Source of the DNA: an uncultured Clostridia bacterium
GTDB lineage: Bacteria; Bacillota; Clostridia; Oscillospirales; Acutalibacteraceae
Direction: 5' to 3'
NCBI GenBank assembly: GCA_945971755.1
Contig: CAMFPJ010000004.1
Location: 1 to 29,618, forward strand
DNA: 29,618 nt
This document shows, piece by piece, positions 25,157 to 29,618 of this stretch. Position numbers and translations under genes: made by a program. The notes beneath the pieces were generated by a model. The model was not told where the DNA came from and ran no database searches. It worked only from the letters and a program-made list of their open reading frames with translations. Each line of letters starts with the position of its first letter. The stretch's first letter is position 1.

Positions 25157-25185
25157 TTGATTTCTCATTTTAGAAAACTTATAAT
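25157..25185 (+). promoter_or_regulatory. candidate promoter of the GH30 gene
   Basis: TTGATT (25157-25162) and TATAAT (25180-25185) are 17 bases apart, about 30 bases before the start codon. Confidence 0.65.
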
Positions 25186-25214
25186 ATTATCATTAAGCTT
25201 GGTAGGTGATATTT

Positions 25215-26579
25215 TTGGAAATCAACTTAAAAAACACGAAAGAAATGCAAACTATTAAAGGATTCGGGACTTCGGCTTGTTGGTGGAGTCAATACTGCAC
25301 CGGAAAAGCGGCTGAAGATATTGCGGAGCTTTTGTACGGTAACTCAGGTCTCGCCCTTAACATTTACCGCTACAATGTGGGCGGCGGCACAGACGAGGGC
25401 AACTGCAGAGTAACTAACTCTTGGAGAAAAACAGAAAGTTTTTATGTCTTCGACAGAGAAAAAGAAGATGGTTATTATGATTTCTCTCTTGATAAAAATG
25501 CTGTTGATTTTATGAAATTGTGTCTTTCAAAGGGCAACATTGACACACTTATTCTGTTTGCCAATTCGCCCCACTGGTCGCAGACCTCCACCGGTCAGGC
25601 CTCGGGAAGTTTACTTTACCACACCTGCAATATACCTAAAATGAATTACAAGAAATTCGTAAAATACTTTCTTGACGTTACAGAGCATTTTTTAGGCGAA
25701 GGACTGCCCGTTAAGTACATAAGCCCAATAAACGAGCCTCAATGGAAATGGGGCGGGTCATACGTTTGGCAAGAGGGTTGCCACTACGAAACAGAGGAAC
25801 TTATTGAGATTTATCATCTTTTTGCCGAAGAAATAATCAAAAGAGAATTACCTGTTAAACTGTACGGTCCCGAATCGGGTGAAATGCTCGGTCTTACGGA
25901 AGAATATCTTAACGCAATAGTTAAAGATGAAACTATTATGAAAGTATTTGATATTTTTGCCTATCATTCTTACCACAGCGACAACAACCCGAAAACAAGA
26001 ACAGAATTTAAGGATAAAATGGTAAATAAACACCCTGAACTTCGGTTTGATATGTCCGAATGGTGCGAACTTCCGAACCTGAGCGGAACAAAGAACTTCA
26101 AAGGTGCGCTAATTACCGCCAGAATAATCGGTCAGGACTTAACCCTTGCCGGTGCAGAGAGTTGGACTGCCTGGGTTGCAGTAAATCAAACAAATATTGA
26201 TGAAAACGGAAATGATACGGCAGATGCAATGATTTCTGCTAATGACAATTTTTCGCATTGGTATATTGCTGAACGGTTTTATGCGGTTGCACACTACGCA
26301 AAGTATATTCCCGTCGGTTCTTTTTGTCTTGATATCGGGTTTTATCCGCAGGAGAGCAACGATTTTAACGTATTCTCATTCCGCACGCCAGAGAACAAAA
26401 CCGTAACGGTTATTGTAAACGAGAGTGAAGATAAAGAAGTCACACTGCAAGGCGATTTCAACAAAATGCAAGTTATACTTTCAACGCAAGACGAAAAAAT
26501 GAAAGAAACCTGCAAGAGTGAGTTCGGCAGTCATATTCACTCCCCTGCCAATTCAATTATTACAGTTATTTGCGAATAA
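25215..26579 (+). CDS. glycoside hydrolase family 30 enzyme, probably cytoplasmic
   Basis: This 454-residue glycosidase is of the GH30 (clan A) type. The N-terminal GFGTSACWWSQ matches the family start. YISPINEPQWKW carries the general acid/base Glu, and RFDMSEWCELP carries the likely nucleophile Glu. The C-terminal part is a small beta-sandwich ending in HSPANSIITVICE, typical of GH30. No signal peptide is visible, so it probably acts on imported oligosaccharides. Family activities include beta-glucosidase, beta-1,6-galactanase and xylanase; the exact one cannot be read. The start TTG at 25215 is preferred, with TAGGTG before it and M-E-I-x-L as homologues begin; a GTG at 25206 is the alternative. 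Confidence 0.88.
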   Translation: MEINLKNTKEMQTIKGFGTSACWWSQYCTGKAAEDIAELLYGNSGLALNIYRYNVGGGTDEGNCRVTNSWRKTESFYVFDREKEDGYYDFSLDKNAVDFMKLCLSKGNIDTLILFANSPHWSQTSTGQASGSLLYHTCNIPKMNYKKFVKYFLDVTEHFLGEGLPVKYISPINEPQWKWGGSYVWQEGCHYETEELIEIYHLFAEEIIKRELPVKLYGPESGEMLGLTEEYLNAIVKDETIMKVFDIFAYHSYHSDNNPKTRTEFKDKMVNKHPELRFDMSEWCELPNLSGTKNFKGALITARIIGQDLTLAGAESWTAWVAVNQTNIDENGNDTADAMISANDNFSHWYIAERFYAVAHYAKYIPVGSFCLDIGFYPQESNDFNVFSFRTPENKTVTVIVNESEDKEVTLQGDFNKMQVILSTQDEKMKETCKSEFGSHIHSPANSIITVICE

Positions 26580-26585
26580 ATAAAG

Positions 26586-26620
26586 CCCCAAACTCCTTTG
26601 AGTTTGGGGTTGTTGCTTTT
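26586..26620. terminator. bidirectional terminator between convergent genes
   Basis: A perfect 10-bp stem (CCCCAAACTC with its complement) and a 4-base loop are followed by a T-rich tract on the plus strand and a shorter one on the minus strand. It separates the GH30 gene from the convergent acyltransferase gene. Confidence 0.8.
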
Positions 26621-26623
26621 AGA

Positions 26624-27541
26624 TTATAACCACTCTTTAATAACTTCGGGATTTGCAAAAATCTCATTAAGTTTATTCATAAACGGTGTAAGCTCGCCAA
26701 GGTCGGTTGCCTTATGGTCAAACATTAAAGTAAACGGAACACGAACTCCCGGTACTACCTCATTGTTTTCATTGACAACTGCTTCCTTTTGGAATGCGCC
26801 GACTGCGATAACACAAATCTGCGGTGGGATAATATCAAGCATTACGCAGTCTCCGTGCCACTCCTTACAAATTGAGCCGAGATTTGAAATTGTAATTGTA
26901 CCCTGCTCAATGTCGTGTTTTGTAAGTCTGTCTGTTTCGGGAATGGAGTAGTATTCTTTCTTTTCTTTTCCGTGTAAGGTCTTTATTTTATGCTTACCTG
27001 TTTTTGAGCCCACAAGACGGCGAACAGTTTGAAGCACTTTTCCCTGCTTAAGACCGGTCAATGTATTATCCAATGAAACTTCAAACATAACTTCATCAAG
27101 ATTTGAGTTTTTGGCTCTGCGGACAACATCCTGAATCTGCGCTTTTATTTCTGAAATTGACTTGTTGTTCATATCGTGAAGATTAACCGTCATCATTTGT
27201 CCGTTTGGAAGAACCATGGGAAGTGAAATGTTAATTTCTTCAATAGTTTTAACGCAACCTCTTACAAGTTTACTGTTAAATTCAAGATGAGCGTTCATAT
27301 TCGGGCATGCTTTAATACACTCAATAAGCACCTTAAGAACCGCCGCATTAAGAGAAACTTTTGTTTCTTTTGTGGCATTTGCATTTATTTCATCAAGAAC
27401 TGCTAAAAACTTTGTAGCCTCCGGACGAATTGTAACGCCTGCGTGTGGAATTGTTGTCCAACTCTCTCTTGTCATATTTGCAATAATTTTTCTTGCAATT
27501 CCGAAATGTTCTACTTTTGTTGCTGTTAATGATTGTTTCAT
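26624..27541 (-). CDS. stand-alone 2-oxoacid dehydrogenase E2-type acyltransferase domain
   Basis: This 305-residue protein matches the catalytic domain of dihydrolipoamide acyltransferases (PF00198; chloramphenicol acetyltransferase fold) from its first residues. There is no lipoyl domain and no E1/E3-binding domain. The active-site motif, normally D-H-R-x-x-D-G, reads DHKATDLG. H276 and D280 are kept, but the Gly is replaced by Leu. Other family traits are TITISNLG (about residues 215-222) and PPQICVIAVGA. No E1 or E3 gene is nearby. It may transfer acyl groups between CoA and another carrier, or be a trimeric CAT-like enzyme. The ATG follows AGAGGCG. Its own promoter and a terminator make it monocistronic. 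Confidence 0.82.
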   Translation of the reverse strand: MKQSLTATKVEHFGIARKIIANMTRESWTTIPHAGVTIRPEATKFLAVLDEINANATKETKVSLNAAVLKVLIECIKACPNMNAHLEFNSKLVRGCVKTIEEINISLPMVLPNGQMMTVNLHDMNNKSISEIKAQIQDVVRRAKNSNLDEVMFEVSLDNTLTGLKQGKVLQTVRRLVGSKTGKHKIKTLHGKEKKEYYSIPETDRLTKHDIEQGTITISNLGSICKEWHGDCVMLDIIPPQICVIAVGAFQKEAVVNENNEVVPGVRVPFTLMFDHKATDLGELTPFMNKLNEIFANPEVIKEWL

Positions 27542-27585
27542 TTGTTTTCGCCTCTGCTTCTTATCTTTTGCTTAAATTAAAAAGT

Positions 27586-27614
27586 ATTATAAAACTATTT
27601 TTTTATCATTTCAA
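27586..27614 (-). promoter_or_regulatory. promoter of the E2-like gene
   Basis: On the minus strand TTGAAA and TATAAT are 17 bases apart, about 45 bases before the start codon. Confidence 0.75.
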
Positions 27615-27727
27615 GAAATTATTTAACGCAATATAACAATTTTGTCAATTTGAACTATATGAACACATTAAACCAAGCGTCCAATGTCTAAAATGATAAT
27701 AAATTTGAGTTTATTATTTACATACAC

Positions 27728-27756
27728 TTGTAATAAATCTTCCGGAGTGGTAAAAT
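27728..27756 (+). promoter_or_regulatory. promoter of galT
   Basis: TTGTAA (27728-27733) and TAAAAT (27751-27756) are 17 bases apart, with an extended -10 (TGG). It lies about 30 bases before the galT start. Confidence 0.7.
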
Positions 27757-27787
27757 TATACATAATGTTATTTCGAGGAGAATAAAA

Positions 27788-29278
27788 ATGATTTTTGACA
27801 GCATTAAAAAGTTAGTTTGCTACGGAATTGAATGTGAACTTATCAAAGACTGTGACAAGGTTTATGTTACAAACAGAATTCTTGAGTGCTTAAGACTTGA
27901 CGAATACGAAGAACCTTCAAAAGATTTCACAAATGTACATCTTGAAGAAACACTCAAAGAACTTTTGGACTTTGCAGTTGAGCAAAACATTATTGAGGAC
28001 AGCATTGTTTACCGTGATTTATTTGACGCAAAGCTTATGGCTTGCCTTATGCCTATGCCTCATGAAGTAATTGAAAGGTTTTATTCGCTTTATGAAGAAA
28101 GTCCCGAAAAAGCAACTGATTATTTTTACAAATTAAGCCGTGATTCCGACTACATAAGAAGATACAGAATAGTTAAGGATATGCGCTGGTCAGTGCCGAG
28201 TGAATACGGTGACATTGATATTTCAATTAACCTGTCAAAGCCTGAAAAGGACCCGAAAGCCATTGCAGCTGCAAAGCTTCAAAAGCAGTCAGGCTATCCG
28301 AAATGTATGCTTTGTAAAGAGTGCGAAGGTTACGCCGGCAGAACAAACTTCCCCGCACGTCAAAATCACAGAGTTATCCCCATTACCGTTAACAACTCCC
28401 CGTGGGGTTTCCAATATTCCCCTTATGTTTACTATAATGAACATTGTATTGTGTTTAACGGTGAGCATACACCGATGAAAATTGAAAAAGCGACCTTTCA
28501 AAAGCTTTTTGATTTTGTTAAGTTATTCCCCCACTATTTTCTCGGCTCAAATGCCGATTTACCGATAGTTGGCGGCTCTATCCTCTCTCACGACCACTAT
28601 CAAGGCGGCCATTACACTTTTGCTATGGCAAAAGCGCCGATAGAAAACAGTTTCACAATTAAAGGCTTTGAAGATGTTGAAGCAGGCATTGTTAAATGGC
28701 CTTTGTCTGTTATCAGACTCCGCTCAAAAAACAGCGACAGAATTATTGAGCTTGCTGATATAATTCTTAAAAAGTGGAGAAGCTACACAGACGAAGAGGC
28801 ATTTATTTTCGCTGAAACCGACGGTGAACAGCACAACACAATTACACCGATTGCAAGAAAAGTCGGTGACACATTTGAACTTGACTTAACACTTCGCAAC
28901 AACATTACAACCGGCGAATATCCGCTCGGCGTTTACCACCCACATGAAAAATATCACCACATTAAGAAAGAGAATATCGGTCTTATTGAGGTTATGGGAC
29001 TTGCGGTTCTTCCGTCAAGACTTAAAGAAGAACTCCAAATTCTTGCGGAATACATTGTTGATAACAAGGATATCCGTTCAAACGAAAAAATTGAGAAGCA
29101 TGCCGACTGGGCTTATGAGTTTATGAAGAATTATGACAGTATTACCAAAGATAATGTTATGGATATTCTCAAAACTGAGGTTGGCAAGGTTTTCGTCGGA
29201 GTGCTTGAAGACTCAGGCGTTTACAAGTGCACCGAGGACGGACGCAGGGCATTTATGCGTTTTGTTGAGAGTATATAA
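27788..29278 (+). CDS. galT: UDP-glucose-hexose-1-phosphate uridylyltransferase, Firmicutes type
   Basis: This 496-residue enzyme of the Leloir pathway transfers UMP from UDP-glucose to galactose-1-phosphate. The length and the sequence GYPKCMLCKECEGYAGRTNF, RQNHRVIPI and GGSILSHDHYQGGHY (active-site H-D-H-Y-Q motif, about residues 262-276) mark the class II GalT found in Firmicutes rather than the 350-residue E. coli form. The start has a clear CGAGGAGA site. No galK or galE adjoins it within the window; it has its own promoter and terminator. Together with the GH30 enzyme, a role in handling galactose-containing glycans is possible but not shown. Confidence 0.94.
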   Translation: MIFDSIKKLVCYGIECELIKDCDKVYVTNRILECLRLDEYEEPSKDFTNVHLEETLKELLDFAVEQNIIEDSIVYRDLFDAKLMACLMPMPHEVIERFYSLYEESPEKATDYFYKLSRDSDYIRRYRIVKDMRWSVPSEYGDIDISINLSKPEKDPKAIAAAKLQKQSGYPKCMLCKECEGYAGRTNFPARQNHRVIPITVNNSPWGFQYSPYVYYNEHCIVFNGEHTPMKIEKATFQKLFDFVKLFPHYFLGSNADLPIVGGSILSHDHYQGGHYTFAMAKAPIENSFTIKGFEDVEAGIVKWPLSVIRLRSKNSDRIIELADIILKKWRSYTDEEAFIFAETDGEQHNTITPIARKVGDTFELDLTLRNNITTGEYPLGVYHPHEKYHHIKKENIGLIEVMGLAVLPSRLKEELQILAEYIVDNKDIRSNEKIEKHADWAYEFMKNYDSITKDNVMDILKTEVGKVFVGVLEDSGVYKCTEDGRRAFMRFVESI

Positions 29279-29291
29279 TATAATAAAGATT

Positions 29292-29318
29292 AAAGGCCAC
29301 CTTTAAGGTGGTCTTTTT
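29292..29318 (+). terminator. intrinsic terminator of galT
   Basis: A GGCCACC/GGTGGTC stem with a five-base loop is followed by five T residues, 14 bases after the galT stop. Confidence 0.85.
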
Positions 29319-29322
29319 GGAA

Positions 29323-29340
29323 TGGACAGGGGACGGTTCT
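29323..29340 (+). repeat. GGACAGGGGACGGTTCT-type dispersed repeat fragment
   Basis: This stretch matches a short motif that recurs in intergenic regions of many bacterial genomes, often near IS200-like/REP-associated transposase genes. Only one copy is in the window, so the call rests on recall of the motif. Confidence 0.4.
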
Positions 29341-29359
29341 AAACCACTGAAAAAGAACA

Positions 29360-29412
29360 AAAAAAGAAAAGGCAACCTTTTGGTTACCTTTTATGGTGAT
29401 CCACCGGGGATT
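29360..29412 (-). repeat. 53-bp direct repeat, copy 1: tRNA 3'-end-like segment plus terminator
   Basis: This copy is identical to 29566-29618, offset by 206 bases. On the minus strand it reads as the 3' end of a tRNA: T-stem CCCCG, acceptor strand GTGGATC, discriminator A and CCA (29394-29409). A GGTAACC-AAAA-GGTTGCC hairpin (29367-29392) with a T-rich tail follows, typical of a tRNA terminator. The T-arm is not completed beyond 29415, so this copy is a fragment and not a working tRNA. Confidence 0.7.
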
Positions 29413-29565
29413 CGACTAAATGCTTCGCATTTCTTTCGCTCGGCGACCGAAATTCCTTGAATTTCAGTACCCGCCTCTCGCTTTTTGCTGAAAACAATTC
29501 ACTGAATTGTTTTCTTAACGCAAAAACCCTCTCGGGTTCGAATCCGCTGCATTATAAAAAAGGAC
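29413..29565. other. non-coding segment with three perfect hairpins between the repeats
   Basis: No plausible gene is present. Three perfect inverted repeats follow one another: AAATGC/GCATTT (29418-29432), GAAATTC/GAATTTC (29449-29465) and an 11-bp stem GAAAACAATTC (29490-29514). Near the right end, GGGTTCGAATCC (29534-29545) resembles a tRNA T-arm, but its stem does not pair fully. Confidence 0.6.
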
Positions 29566-29618
29566 AAAAAAGAAAAGGCAACCTTTTGGTTACCTTTTAT
29601 GGTGATCCACCGGGGATT
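29566..29618 (-). repeat. 53-bp direct repeat, copy 2, running into the window edge (possible tRNA 3' end)
   Basis: This copy is identical to copy 1 over all 53 visible bases. It is cut by the window end inside the presumed T-loop. On the minus strand this could be the true 3' end and terminator of a tRNA gene that lies beyond 29618; too little is visible to name the tRNA. Confidence 0.6.

Noticed and set aside
29534..29550. Possible tRNA gene around GGGTTCGAATCC
   Set aside because: Only a T-arm-like stretch is present; the stem does not pair fully, and no anticodon arm or D-arm can be drawn upstream.
29360..29618. CRISPR array
   Set aside because: Only two copies, 206 bases apart, each a terminator hairpin with a tRNA-like end; no cas genes and no regular spacers.

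Overview
The window looks like a chromosomal stretch from a low-GC anaerobic Clostridia bacterium, most likely a gut or rumen Ruminococcaceae/Oscillospiraceae member. This is inferred from four T-box leaders, a ferredoxin-linked 2-oxoacid oxidoreductase, formate-tetrahydrofolate ligase, a Firmicutes-type GalT and an A/T-rich intergenic style. Nothing in it looks like phage or a transposon.

Layout. (1) 1-52 is the 5' end of polA on the minus strand. (2) 167-3563 is a T-box-controlled ABC transporter operon on the plus strand. Its specifier codon reads TGG (Trp), so it fits trpXYP-type tryptophan uptake; its binding lipoprotein appears to have its two lobes in swapped order. (3) 3569-8259 on the minus strand holds guaB, fhs and a MATE exporter. 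(4) 8336-10275 is an ABC exporter behind a leader with terminator-like hairpins. (5) 10314-25073, all minus strand, is the central island: three operons, each with a strong sigma-A promoter and its own T-box. (6) 25157-29318 holds a GH30 glycosidase, a stand-alone 2-oxoacid dehydrogenase E2-type acyltransferase domain and galT. (7) 29320-29618 is a non-coding repeat region with hairpins and tRNA 3'-end-like fragments.

The central island is the main discovery candidate. By alignment to the canonical T-box specifier loop, the three leaders read CTC (Leu), GTA (Val) and ATC (Ile, least certain). Each lies upstream of a different AMP-forming acyl-CoA synthetase. The Leu leader drives a LeuA-like protein that has lost all its metal and catalytic residues, a TIM-barrel/acyl-CoA synthetase fusion, and an amidohydrolase. 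The Val leader drives an HTH-cupin-acyl-CoA synthetase fusion, a P-loop ATPase, four subunits of a 2-oxoisovalerate-type ferredoxin oxidoreductase, and the branched-chain aminotransferase IlvE. The Ile leader drives a paralogous HTH-cupin-acyl-CoA synthetase fusion.

Together these make a coherent route: branched short-chain acid to acyl-CoA (synthetase), to 2-oxoacid by reductive carboxylation (Vor), to amino acid (IlvE). The proposed pairs are isovalerate to Leu, isobutyrate to Val and 2-methylbutyrate to Ile, each switched on when the matching tRNA is uncharged. Reductive carboxylation of branched volatile fatty acids is known in rumen anaerobes. The tRNA-specific wiring, the self-regulatory fusion architecture and the LeuA pseudoenzyme are what seem new here. 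Substrate assignments are inference.
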